From NCBI GenBank assembly GCA_025774615.1, contig JALGVQ010000036.1:1-16873 (forward strand): 16,873 nucleotides of DNA, written 5' to 3'. Of this stretch, positions 1 through 7,183 are shown piece after piece. Below the pieces are notes generated by a model. It was not told the origin of the DNA and searched no databases. It was given only the letters and a program-made list of their open reading frames with translations. The position numbers were made by a program, and so were the translations under genes. Source of the stretch: a bacterium (lineage in GTDB: Bacteria > Blakebacterota > Blakebacteria > Blakebacterales > Blakebacteraceae). Numbering within the stretch: the stretch's first letter is position 1; each line of letters opens with the position of its first letter.

Positions 1-110
1 TGCTCGATAACGTCAGGAGTGCCGGAAAGTCGGCCACGATCCAGAACATCGCCGAAACCCTCGGCGGCGCCGGCCGTGAGATACGCATCGTATACACCGA
101 CTGGTTCTGA
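1..110 (+). CDS. C-terminal end of an unidentified protein (5' truncated)
   Basis: An open frame runs from the window edge (first full codon at 3) to a TGA at 108-110, giving 35 residues that end in IVYTDWF. It is read on the same strand, with the same base composition as the genes that follow. The fragment contains a predicted helix-like stretch (TIQNIAETLGGAG) and no motif I recognise, so no function is offered. The 152-bp gap after it suggests it belongs to a different transcription unit from the YchF-like gene. Confidence 0.5.
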   Translation, partial: LDNVRSAGKSATIQNIAETLGGAGREIRIVYTDWF

Positions 111-262
111 GAGGGAGTTTCTGCCCTTCCACCGCGATTCCGCTGAACGGCGCGGGAAGTGTGTACATACCGCGTCGTACCCACTAATCTGACCTGAGGA
201 GTGTTTCTCCGACAGACTCCTCCAAGTATTGTCACAACCGCCTGATCACACGGGAGGGTTCC
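111..262. other. Intergenic leader before the YchF-like gene
   Basis: This 152-bp gap separates the truncated first gene from the YchF-like gene. It holds an inverted repeat at 196-222 (separate entry) and a strong Shine-Dalgarno sequence, GGGAGGG at 252-257 region, about 5 bases before the ATG at 263. A weak promoter-like pair (TGTACA at 162-167 with ACTAAT at 183-188) is visible, but spacing and matches are poor, so I do not call a promoter. No RNA gene or small ORF with convincing coding character is seen. Confidence 0.4.
196..222 (+). terminator. Inverted repeat, possible terminator or leader hairpin
   Basis: GAGGAGT at 196-202 is perfectly complementary to ACTCCTC at 216-222, with a 13-base loop. 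No T-run follows, so it is not a classical intrinsic terminator. It lies 41 bases before the ATG at 263. The downstream arm (CTCCT) could also pair with the Shine-Dalgarno GGGAGG near 252-257, which would make a switchable leader, but this is speculative. It could equally be a weak terminator for the first gene. Confidence 0.25.
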
Positions 263-1332
263 ATGCGTCTGGCCATGGTGGGCCCGCCTCTTTCGGGAAA
301 AACAACACTCTTCAGTGTGCTGACCGGACTCGATGTCGCCGGCGGGATCAGCAGTGATGGCGGTGTCCACCTCGGAATGTTCAGACCCGACTCGACCGGC
401 TGGCAACGGCGATCCCCCATCCGAGGGTCACACCGGTCTCGATCGAGGTGGCCGACATCCCCGGTCTCTCCAGGACCAGATCGCGGGGACTTGATGAGAA
501 GATACTGGGACCGGCCCGCATCGCTGACGCGCTGATCGTGGTGATCCGTTCCTTCGAGGACCCGGGCGTTCCTCACCCATCCGGTGAGGTGGATCCGATG
601 GCTGATCTGGAATCTTCCTGGACCGATCTGGTGGTCGCCGATCTCTCGAGCGCCGAGAAACGTCTGGAGAGCCTGAAAGGACTGATCAGCAAGGCCGGAG
701 CCGATCACGATGAGATCGTCGAGGCCGGGGCGCTCACGCGCGTGGTGGAAGTCCTCGAGCGTGGCGCGGGAGCCGCGGAAGCGGGATTTTCAGCAGAAGA
801 GGAAAGACTTCTGCGCGGGTTCGGATTCCTCTCGGCAAAACCCCTGGTCGTGGTGATCAATATCGGAGATGAGCAGGTTCAGGCTGGTCCGGATAGTCGG
901 TGGATCGAGTGGGGTGATGCCAGGGGAGCAGGGGTAGTTGCGATTCCCGGTGATCTGCTTGCGGAACTGGGCCGACTGTCGGATGATGAGGCGGCCCTCT
1001 TTGCCGGGGAGTACGGGATAGAGCAGAATGAAGCCCTCCGGGTCATAGAAGGGGCTTACCGGGCCCTCGATGTAGTAACCTTTTACACTGCAACGGGGGG
1101 AGAGGAATTGAGAGCCTGGACTCTGAAGCTGGGAGGCACCGCCCTTGAAGCGGCGGGAGCTATACATTCGGATTTCGCGAAAGGGTTCATCAGGGCAGAG
1201 GTTATCGGAGTGGACCTGCTCATCGAATCGGGGTCATGGGCAGAAGCAAGAAAAGCCGGACTGGTACGCCAGGAAGGAAAGACGTACCGTGTTGAGGACG
1301 GTGATGTCATGAACATCAAATTCGCAGTCTGA
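263..1332 (+). CDS. ychF: YchF/OLA1-family P-loop NTPase, interrupted by one frameshift
   Basis: YchF/OLA1 proteins are ribosome-associated P-loop ATPases/GTPases. Reading starts at ATG 263 behind a strong Shine-Dalgarno and gives a P-loop GPPLSGKTT at about residues 7-15. Near 383-396 the reading moves by one base: the first frame reads on to a stop at 533-535, while homology continues in the other frame as RLDRLATAIPHPR, then the DIPGL switch motif, NIGD in place of NKxD, and a clear DUF933/TGS-like C-terminus (FYTATGGEELRAW, SDFAKGFIRAEVI, DGDVMNIKF). The frame needed is open only from 358 onward. Restoring one base gives about 356 residues, close to the usual ~360 of YchF. No slippery heptamer is visible, so a sequencing or assembly error, or a recent single-base deletion, is likelier than programmed frameshifting. 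A GTG at 448 could start a C-terminal fragment (448-1332, 294 aa), but that would lack the P-loop. The P-loop differs from the usual GLPNVGKST, so this may be a YchF paralogue rather than the canonical orthologue. Confidence 0.82.
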
Positions 1333-1353
1333 ACTCAGGGAGTGGATGGCAGC

Positions 1354-1785
1354 GTGGAATCAGGTATGGACAGCATCTACCGCACGATCAACAAGCTTGC
1401 GGTGAAGCGCGGCAGGTATTCACCCGAGGCGTACTACTTCACCCTGGAAGCGTTGAATGCAACGGTCGAATTTCTGCCAGTGCGGCGTCATCTTTCCGGA
1501 CCTGAACTGCTGCAGGGAATCGTATGCCTGGCTCGTGAACGGTACGAATCGAACGCCATGAACATCCTCGATGGCTGGGGGATATCGGCAACGGTGGATT
1601 TCGGGAATATCGTGGAGGATCTGATCGAGATCGGCATCCTCAGTAAAACCGATGATGAGAAACTCGAGGACTTCGAAGACGTGTTCGATCTCGACAAGGC
1701 GATTTCAGAGGAGGGATGGCGCCAGCAGTGGCGTATCAATGGTACCGGTCGTCTCATCGGGCCTGTGGAGGATCTCCTGACATGA
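1354..1785 (+). CDS. Minf_1886-family (TIGR04138-like) protein of unknown function
   Basis: The protein is about 143 residues and resembles an uncharacterised family known mainly from Verrucomicrobia and Planctomycetes. Recognisable features are an N-terminal segment RYSPEAYYFTLEAL, the block HLSGPELLQGI, a WGISATVDFGNIVEDLIEIG stretch, then LSKTDDEKLEDFEDVFDLDKA. It looks like a small soluble cytoplasmic protein, with no signal peptide or membrane segment. The start is uncertain: GTG 1342 sits directly on the Shine-Dalgarno AGGGAG (1337-1342), GTG 1354 is about 11 bases after it, and ATG 1366 is also in frame. I favour 1354 or 1366. The stop overlaps the rfaE1 start (ATGA), so the two are translationally coupled; this links it by context to heptose synthesis without showing a role in it. 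Confidence 0.75.
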   Translation: MESGMDSIYRTINKLAVKRGRYSPEAYYFTLEALNATVEFLPVRRHLSGPELLQGIVCLARERYESNAMNILDGWGISATVDFGNIVEDLIEIGILSKTDDEKLEDFEDVFDLDKAISEEGWRQQWRINGTGRLIGPVEDLLT

Positions 1786-2780
1786 TCGAACTCTCACCCG
1801 ACCGGATCCGGCAGTTGCTCGGCACGTTGCACGATCGGACGATCCTCATCATCGGGGATGTGATGCTCGACAAATATGTCTGGGGTCACGTGCGCAGGAT
1901 GTCACCTGAAGCGCCGGTCCCGGTGGTGGAGGTGGAGCGGGAGGCATACCACCTGGGAGGAGCGGCCAATGTCGCTTCCAACGTCCAGTCACTGGGAGCT
2001 GTGCCACTTCTGGTCGGACTGGTGGGATCGCACGACCCTGCGACGCGTGAACTGACGGGATTGATGGAGTCGAAAGGTCTGCAGACGACGGGACTGCTTG
2101 CTGACCCCGATCGCCAGACGACCGTTAAAACAAGGATCATCGCTCATCAGCAGCATGTGGTACGCGCCGACAGAGAAGATAGAGATCCAGCAGAAAAGGA
2201 GATCGCGATCCGCCTCTGCGAGTTCGTTCAGGGGGTACTGGAAAATACGGATGCGGTGATCCTCCAGGACTACAACAAGGGTGTTCTCTCCAGTGAGGTG
2301 CTTGAGCGTCTTCTCCCGATCCTCAGGGATTCGGGGGTTCCGGTCACCGTAGACCCCAAATTCGAGCGGTTCTTTGATTTCAGGGGCGTCACCCTCTTCA
2401 AACCCAATCTCAGCGAAGTTGAAATGGCGCTCGGTACGAGCCTGGTTGATGACGGCAGTGTCATCCAGGCCGCGAAGCTCATCAGGGAGAGACTGGATGT
2501 CGCAAACGTGCTCATTACGCGGGGCGCGCAGGGGATGACACTTCTGGAAGAAGACGGTACCACCACCCATGTCGGTGCCCGGGCCCGCAAGGTATTCGAT
2601 GTTTCAGGAGCGGGCGATACTGTCATAGCAACCATCACGTCGATGCTTGCGGCAGGAAGCAGCATGCGGGAAGCTGCCGCAATCGCCGGATTCGCGGCCG
2701 GAGTCGTTGTGGGTGAGGTCGGCGCGGTGCCGATACATGCTGAGACGCTTCTCACTGCGGTGGTTGAAGAGTATGAATGA
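1782..2780 (+). CDS. rfaE1: D-glycero-beta-D-manno-heptose-7-phosphate kinase
   Basis: This PfkB/ribokinase-fold enzyme phosphorylates D-glycero-D-manno-heptose 7-phosphate at C1 to give the 1,7-bisphosphate, a cytoplasmic step toward ADP-heptose for lipopolysaccharide core or related glycans. It has 332 residues from ATG 1782. Diagnostic parts are the N-terminal [15 protein letters not shown], the substrate-binding HLGGAANVA (57-65), QDYNKG (162-167), KPN (207-209) and the PfkB signature DVSGAGDT (273-280) with catalytic base D279. The length equals the kinase half of E. coli HldE, so here the kinase and adenylyltransferase are separate genes. Its start overlaps the previous stop by 4 bases and its end overlaps rfaE2 by 8 bases, a compact operon. 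Confidence 0.95.
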   Translation: MIELSPDRIRQLLGTLHDRTILIIGDVMLDKYVWGHVRRMSPEAPVPVVEVEREAYHLGGAANVASNVQSLGAVPLLVGLVGSHDPATRELTGLMESKGLQTTGLLADPDRQTTVKTRIIAHQQHVVRADREDRDPAEKEIAIRLCEFVQGVLENTDAVILQDYNKGVLSSEVLERLLPILRDSGVPVTVDPKFERFFDFRGVTLFKPNLSEVEMALGTSLVDDGSVIQAAKLIRERLDVANVLITRGAQGMTLLEEDGTTTHVGARARKVFDVSGAGDTVIATITSMLAAGSSMREAAAIAGFAAGVVVGEVGAVPIHAETLLTAVVEEYE

Positions 2781-3261
2781 TCGGTTTCTGAAACTGGTAA
2801 CCCGCGAAGAAGCTGCTGACCGATGCGCCGGATGGCGGGAGCAGGATCTTACGGTCGTTTTCACCAATGGTGTGTTCGATATCCTTCATCGGGGCCATGT
2901 CGAATATCTCACGGAGGCCAGATCGCTGGGAGACCGACTCGTTGTAGGGGTCAATGATGATGATTCGGCTCATCGACTCGACAAGGGGCCCGACAGACCA
3001 CTCAATTCGTTCGATGACCGACTGGCGGTGCTGGCAGGGCTCGAATCGGTCGATCTGCTGGTGCCGTTCCATGAAGACACGCCGCTGGATATCATAACAC
3101 TCCTGCGGCCCGGGATACTGGTGAAGGGTGGAGACTATACTGAAGATGAGGTAGTAGGGGCATCCGAGGTACGTGCCGATGGAGGTGAAGTAGTGCTGGT
3201 CAGACTCAGAGAGGGGTTGTCGACCACCGCGCTTCTGCAGAAGATCCGGAATGGCGGATGA
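2773..3261 (+). CDS. rfaE2: D-glycero-beta-D-manno-heptose 1-phosphate adenylyltransferase
   Basis: This nucleotidyltransferase of the cytidylyltransferase-like superfamily transfers AMP from ATP to heptose 1-phosphate, making ADP-D-glycero-beta-D-manno-heptose. The 162-residue product has the family's [17 protein letters not shown] segment, with the HxGH nucleotide-binding motif as HRGH at 39-42. The KGPDRPLN loop (71-78), the PFHEDTP segment and VKGGDY (118-122) match the C-terminal half of HldE. The usual Cys in TNGCFD is Val here (V34), a mild variation. The ATG at 2773 lies inside the end of rfaE1. GmhA, GmhB, the epimerase HldD and heptosyltransferases are not in this window. Confidence 0.94.
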   Translation: MNDRFLKLVTREEAADRCAGWREQDLTVVFTNGVFDILHRGHVEYLTEARSLGDRLVVGVNDDDSAHRLDKGPDRPLNSFDDRLAVLAGLESVDLLVPFHEDTPLDIITLLRPGILVKGGDYTEDEVVGASEVRADGGEVVLVRLREGLSTTALLQKIRNGG

Positions 3262-4877
3262 ATGAATCGGGGGACGATCTCCTCTTCGCGTCTGATGCCC
3301 AGGCGCTGTTGAGGGAAGGACGCCTCGAAGAGGCTGTTCAACTGGGGCGGGAAGGCGTTGAGGCTCATCCGCAATACGCGACAGGCCACCTCATCCTCGG
3401 GATCGCGCACCTTGATGCCGGGCAGTATGAGGAAGCGCGCCTCGAACTGGAGGAGGCTCGCAGGCTGGATGGGCCCGGCCCGGCCCTTCTTAATGCGCTG
3501 ACAGTATGTTACGATAGTATGGGACTGACCGACCTTGCGAAAGAATGCAGAATCCTCGGCGAAGGACATGGTCTGGAGCCGTCGAAGGATGAATACGAGG
3601 GAGGACCGGAGATGGTTGAGGAGAGAGATGACAGCCTGGACCCGGGAGACGGGGAAAATGAGCAGAATGAGGGGTTCGGTTCATCTTTTGAGATCGGAGA
3701 TGATGCCGGATCTCCGGAGGATGCCCTGAAGGAACTGGAGGCCCTTCTCGAAGGAGCCGGATCTTCGCTCGAAGGTGAGACGATCGAAGAGGAAGCGCCT
3801 GTCGGGGATGACCTGCAGATGGTGGAGGAACCTCCCGCTGAAGATGACGCATCCTCCGAGGCGGAAGCACCGGCCGGAGATGACAAGTCCGACCTCTGGA
3901 AACAGATACTGGAACAGGCCGAGGCGGACGCGGGGCTCGATGATGACGTCCCCGTGGTCGAAGGTGCCGGAGTGATCGATCTGGACGCGGGGCTCGATGA
4001 TGATGTCCCCGTGGTCGAAGGTGCCGGAGTGATCGATCTGGACAGTTCGCTCTCTCTTGATGACGTTCCGGACCTGGATACATCGGTGGATATGGTCGAG
4101 GGACTGGAGGTCGCCACTCCCGGGGGTGAGTCGATCGATGTCGGGCAGATTGAAGGCCTGGATGGAACGGAAGATTTCTCGACCGACCAGGATGATACCA
4201 TCTCTGTCGGGGGAGGTGAAGATCTGGTCACGGGGCCACTTGAACTTTCCGATGAGATGATGGACGAGGCCTCTGAAGGGATCGAACTCGACAGCTCATT
4301 CGAGGTGCAGCCTGCAGGTGATGAGACGGCTTCTGATGAGGATCTGGCAGGCGATCTCGATCTCTCAGCCGAGGATGCCGGGGAGCTCGATGTCGATGAG
4401 GCTCTGAAGGCCCTCGAAGCAGAGCTCGATACGGGGTCCGATACGGATGCAGGCATTGGATCACTGCTGGAGGACGATCAGCCGCTCACCGTTGAGGCAC
4501 CTGAGGAGATCGGTCTGGATGATGACGACACAGTAAGCCTCGATCTGGACCAGGCGCTTGCTGACCTCGGGGATGATGATGACATCGATTCGGTTGCCAC
4601 CGATGAAGCCGTATCTGAAGAGGAAGCGGACGAGTCTCTGCCTGAAGAGACTGCCGTCGCCGAGTTTGGTGTCTCCGCGGCCATAACGAATGCCGACGAT
4701 TCGGTCATGGTTGCCATTCAGGCTGAGATTCTTGCCGGGAAAGGGCAGTTCAATGAAGCGGTACGGCTGTTCGAGGCTTTACAGATCTGGGAGCCGGATC
4801 GGAAGTCTTACCAGATCCGCCTTGAAGAGTTGCGGCGTATGACGCAGCAGCCTGAACAGCCTGAACTGCCGGAATAA
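3258..4877 (+). CDS. Highly acidic TPR protein with FimV-like low-complexity region
   Basis: The 539-residue protein starts with an ATGA overlap on rfaE2. Residues 9-107 form about three TPR-like helix pairs ([64 protein letters not shown]). Residues 108-470 are low complexity and dominated by Asp, Glu, Gly, Ser, Leu and Val, with repeated phrases such as IDLD, LDDDVP and DLDLS and a perfect 19-residue tandem repeat at 224-261. A last TPR-like pair lies at about 480-525 ([23 protein letters not shown]). There is no signal peptide or membrane span, so it is probably a cytoplasmic scaffold. The acidic LDLD-rich linker closed by a C-terminal TPR recalls the cytoplasmic part of FimV, but LysM and membrane segments are missing. 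Its function is unknown. Confidence 0.8.
   Translation: MNESGDDLLFASDAQALLREGRLEEAVQLGREGVEAHPQYATGHLILGIAHLDAGQYEEARLELEEARRLDGPGPALLNALTVCYDSMGLTDLAKECRILGEGHGLEPSKDEYEGGPEMVEERDDSLDPGDGENEQNEGFGSSFEIGDDAGSPEDALKELEALLEGAGSSLEGETIEEEAPVGDDLQMVEEPPAEDDASSEAEAPAGDDKSDLWKQILEQAEADAGLDDDVPVVEGAGVIDLDAGLDDDVPVVEGAGVIDLDSSLSLDDVPDLDTSVDMVEGLEVATPGGESIDVGQIEGLDGTEDFSTDQDDTISVGGGEDLVTGPLELSDEMMDEASEGIELDSSFEVQPAGDETASDEDLAGDLDLSAEDAGELDVDEALKALEAELDTGSDTDAGIGSLLEDDQPLTVEAPEEIGLDDDDTVSLDLDQALADLGDDDDIDSVATDEAVSEEEADESLPEETAVAEFGVSAAITNADDSVMVAIQAEILAGKGQFNEAVRLFEALQIWEPDRKSYQIRLEELRRMTQQPEQPELPE
3927..4040 (+). repeat. Two tandem 57-bp repeats inside the acidic TPR gene
   Basis: Unit 1 (3927-3983) and unit 2 (3984-4040) are identical except for one synonymous change (GAC to GAT in the DDDV stretch). 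Each encodes the same 19 residues, from DAGLDDDV through VIDL. In-frame length and near identity point to a recent duplication, and copy number may vary between strains. The following segment ([13 protein letters not shown]) looks like a decayed partial copy. Confidence 0.95.
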
Positions 4878-4970
4878 CCGGCTGCTGCCTGCACAAGTGC
4901 CCTGTCACGCAACAACCGTCGCATTCGACCGGTGCCGACGTTTGTCACCTGACATGACACCAGGGTATTG
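4878..4970. other. 93-bp intergenic region between two gene blocks
   Basis: This is the longest gap inside the plus-strand series after position 263 and the likeliest place for a promoter serving the pepP-efp-acc-gcv block. It contains a short inverted repeat TGTCA (4943-4947) and TGACA (4955-4959). A TTGTCA -35-like hexamer overlaps that repeat, but no -10 element fits before the start codon. The sequence CAGGG just upstream of ATG 4971 serves as a weak Shine-Dalgarno. I see no hairpin with a T-run. Confidence 0.35.
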
Positions 4971-6116
4971 ATGAGTCACGATTCACCCGCCGCCTTCCTC
5001 CCCGATGGGGATGTCTATCTGAGGCGGAGAGCCGACCTCTGGTCGAGTCCGGAACTGGAAGGTCTCGACGCATTCCTTGTGACAGCCTCCATACACCATC
5101 GATATCTCTGCGGATTCTCCGGATCGAGTGCGCACCTTGTACTCACCAGAGATGGATCACGATTCCTGACCGACGGGCGTTATACGGAGCAGAGCGCTCA
5201 CGAGGTTCGGGAAACGGATATTGTGATCGTCGATGGCCCCCTCAGAAATTTCCTGGGAGATCATCTGAAAAGCTGGTGGAAGGTCGGATTCGAAGCCGGG
5301 CGGATGACGATAGCCGAGCTGAAGCTGCTGGAGGAATCGTGCCCGGGTATAACCTGGATTCCGGTGACCGATTGCATGGAGAGGCTCCGGGCGGTGAAGG
5401 ATGAGCATGAGATCGCTTCCCTGCGCGGGGCAGCGACTATCGCCTGTCAGGTGCTGGGCCACGTGGCCTCCGGAGTCGAACCGGGTCAGAGTGAGCGTGA
5501 GATAGTCGGCGAGCTGGAGGGAAATCTCAGGAAGGCCGGCAGTGAGGGGAGTGCCTTTGAACCGATCGTGGTGTCGGGGCCGGGTGGTTCGAGACCGCAT
5601 GGGAAAGCCTCAGACCGGGTCGTCAGAGAGGGAGAGTGCCTGACTATCGATTTCGGAGCGATCCTCAACGGGTACCATAGTGACCTGACACGTACGTTCG
5701 TGCCTGGCGCGCCGGTTGATGAATTTCTGGAGTGGCAGGGGGTGCTCGACAGGGCGATCGAGGCAGCACTCGCCTTCATTGAGCCGGGAATCCCCTGTCA
5801 GGAACTTGACCGGGTGGCCCGGGCTGTTATCGACGCAGCCGGATTCGGTGAGTATTTTGTGCACAACCTCGGTCATGGGATCGGTCTGGAAGTGCATGAA
5901 GCGCCTCACCTCTCACGCACGTCAGCGGGAAGCCTTGCCGTGGGGATGGTTTTTACGATAGAACCGGGGATCTATGTTCCGGGGCACGGAGGTATGCGCA
6001 TCGAGGAGGATGTGCTGATGACCGAGAATGGCCCGGAGCTGTTGACCAGGTTCACACGATCACTCGCATTACCTGAGCCGGAGTCTATCTCCAACAGGCT
6101 CCTGGGAGCTGAATAG
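4971..6116 (+). CDS. pepP: Xaa-Pro aminopeptidase (M24B metallopeptidase)
   Basis: The enzyme removes an N-terminal residue preceding proline from peptides in the cytoplasm. It has 381 residues from ATG 4971 (a TTG at 4968 is also in frame). An N-terminal creatinase-like domain (about 15-135, with HHRYLCGFSGS and FLTDGRYTEQ) precedes the pita-bread domain. All five dinuclear metal ligands are visible: D227 in TIDFGA, D238 in HSDLTRTF, H302 in NLGHGIGLEVHE, E331 in TIEPGIY and E345 in RIEED. H210 in RPHG matches the substrate-binding histidine. Only 7 bases separate it from efp, and a pairing of a Xaa-Pro peptidase with EF-P is common in bacteria (for example yqhT-efp in Bacillus). It could also be named papA or pepQ-like; exact peptide preference cannot be read from sequence. 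Confidence 0.92.
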   Translation: MSHDSPAAFLPDGDVYLRRRADLWSSPELEGLDAFLVTASIHHRYLCGFSGSSAHLVLTRDGSRFLTDGRYTEQSAHEVRETDIVIVDGPLRNFLGDHLKSWWKVGFEAGRMTIAELKLLEESCPGITWIPVTDCMERLRAVKDEHEIASLRGAATIACQVLGHVASGVEPGQSEREIVGELEGNLRKAGSEGSAFEPIVVSGPGGSRPHGKASDRVVREGECLTIDFGAILNGYHSDLTRTFVPGAPVDEFLEWQGVLDRAIEAALAFIEPGIPCQELDRVARAVIDAAGFGEYFVHNLGHGIGLEVHEAPHLSRTSAGSLAVGMVFTIEPGIYVPGHGGMRIEEDVLMTENGPELLTRFTRSLALPEPESISNRLLGAE

Positions 6117-6123
6117 AAGAGCG

Positions 6124-6681
6124 ATGGCGACAACTGCTGATTTTCGTAATGGTATGACTTTCCGCATGGATAACGAACTGTGGAAGATCCTGGAATTCCA
6201 ACACGTGAAGCCCGGAAAAGGTGGAGCATTCGTGCGCACCAAACTCCGTCGCCTCTCCGATGGAGCGGTGATCGAGAAAACCTTCAGGGCCGGTGAGAAG
6301 ATCGATGAGATACGCATCGTGGCTCGACAAATGCAGTATCTCTATAAAAGCAACGACCTCTATTATTTTATGGATGAAGAGACGTTCGAACAGCAACCTC
6401 TGAACCGCGAGTTGCTCAAGGATGCCATTCCATATCTCAAGGAGAACATTGTGGTGAAGGTCCTCTGGCATGAGGAACAGCCGCTCTGGATAGAGGTGCC
6501 GCAGTTCATTGAGCTTGAAGTCGTGAAGACCGATCCGGGCGTGAGGGGAGATACTGCCACCGGCGGTTCGAAACCCGCTGAACTGGAAACGGGACTGAGC
6601 GTCCAGGTCCCTCTCTTCGTCAACGTGGGAGAGGTGATCAAGATCGATACAACGACCGGAGAATATCTGACACGGGTGTAA
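6124..6681 (+). CDS. efp: Elongation factor P
   Basis: EF-P binds the ribosome beside the P-site tRNA and rescues stalling at consecutive prolines. The 185-residue product has the normal three-domain layout: KOW-like domain I (about 1-62), OB domain II (66-125) and OB domain III (about 130-185) with the conserved ETGLSVQVPLFVNVGEVIKIDT and EYLTRV end. The domain I tip reads KPGKGGAF, placing a lysine (K32) at the position that is modified in other bacteria (K34 in E. coli). No modification gene (epmA/epmB, earP, ymfI) lies in this window, so the modification, if any, is unknown. It follows pepP by 7 bases and precedes accB by 15. Confidence 0.97.
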   Translation: MATTADFRNGMTFRMDNELWKILEFQHVKPGKGGAFVRTKLRRLSDGAVIEKTFRAGEKIDEIRIVARQMQYLYKSNDLYYFMDEETFEQQPLNRELLKDAIPYLKENIVVKVLWHEEQPLWIEVPQFIELEVVKTDPGVRGDTATGGSKPAELETGLSVQVPLFVNVGEVIKIDTTTGEYLTRV

Positions 6682-6696
6682 CCGGGAGAGAGTGGT

Positions 6697-7182
6697 ATGA
6701 ACGAACGGGAGATCCGAAGTTTGATCGCGATCCTGGAGGAGACGGGGATCGAGGAGATAGAGATCCGTAAATGGTGGGGAGCGAAGATCCGCGTTTCCCG
6801 AAGATCATCGGCCGGCGGGACAATTATCCAGGCGACTCCTTCCATAGCCGCGGCTTCACCCGCGGAGGTAGTCTCCACAGCGGGTGCCGTGTCTCCCGCT
6901 CCCGTTGAGGATGAGGCCAGCCAGTTCTCCGAAGCGACCCACTACATCATCCACTCCCCGATCGTTGGTACCTTTTACCGGGCACCCGCTCCCGATACTC
7001 CCCCCTATGTAGAGGTGGGAGACACGATCAAGGCGGGGCAGGTGGTCTGTATCGTTGAAGCGATGAAGCTGATGAACGAGATCCAGGCCGAAAAGGGCGG
7101 AAAGATCGTAAAGATACTCGTGGAGAACGCCATGCCGGTCGAGTACAACCAAGTGATGATCGTCCTGGAGCCGGAGGGTTAG
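6697..7182 (+). CDS. accB: Acetyl-CoA carboxylase biotin carboxyl carrier protein
   Basis: BCCP carries carboxybiotin between biotin carboxylase and carboxyltransferase in the first step of fatty-acid synthesis. The 161-residue protein has a short N-terminal helical region (1-35), a flexible Ala/Ser/Pro-rich linker (about 38-80) and a C-terminal biotinyl domain (82-161) with the biotin site EAMKLMNEI, target lysine K124. The thumb-loop-like insert [15 protein letters not shown] is typical of bacterial AccB. Shine-Dalgarno GGGAGAG lies just ahead of ATG 6697. accC follows after an intervening pilT-like gene; accA and accD are not here. Confidence 0.97.
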   Translation: MNEREIRSLIAILEETGIEEIEIRKWWGAKIRVSRRSSAGGTIIQATPSIAAASPAEVVSTAGAVSPAPVEDEASQFSEATHYIIHSPIVGTFYRAPAPDTPPYVEVGDTIKAGQVVCIVEAMKLMNEIQAEKGGKIVKILVENAMPVEYNQVMIVLEPEG

Positions 7183-7183
7183 G

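Noticed and set aside
358-400. Programmed -1 frameshift in the YchF-like gene
   Set aside because: No X-XXY-YYZ slippery heptamer occurs in frame and YchF proteins are not known to use recoding; an indel error or mutation is simpler.
3509-4456. Minus-strand open frame of 315 residues, extremely Ser/Pro-rich, opposite the acidic TPR gene
   Set aside because: It is the antisense image of GAT/GAG/GAA-rich codons, has no domain, and the sense frame has clear TPR homology and operon overlaps.
4942-4971. TTGTCA hexamer considered as a -35 promoter element for pepP
   Set aside because: With normal spacing the -10 would fall on the start codon (TATTGA at 4966-4971), leaving no leader for the ATG at 4971.
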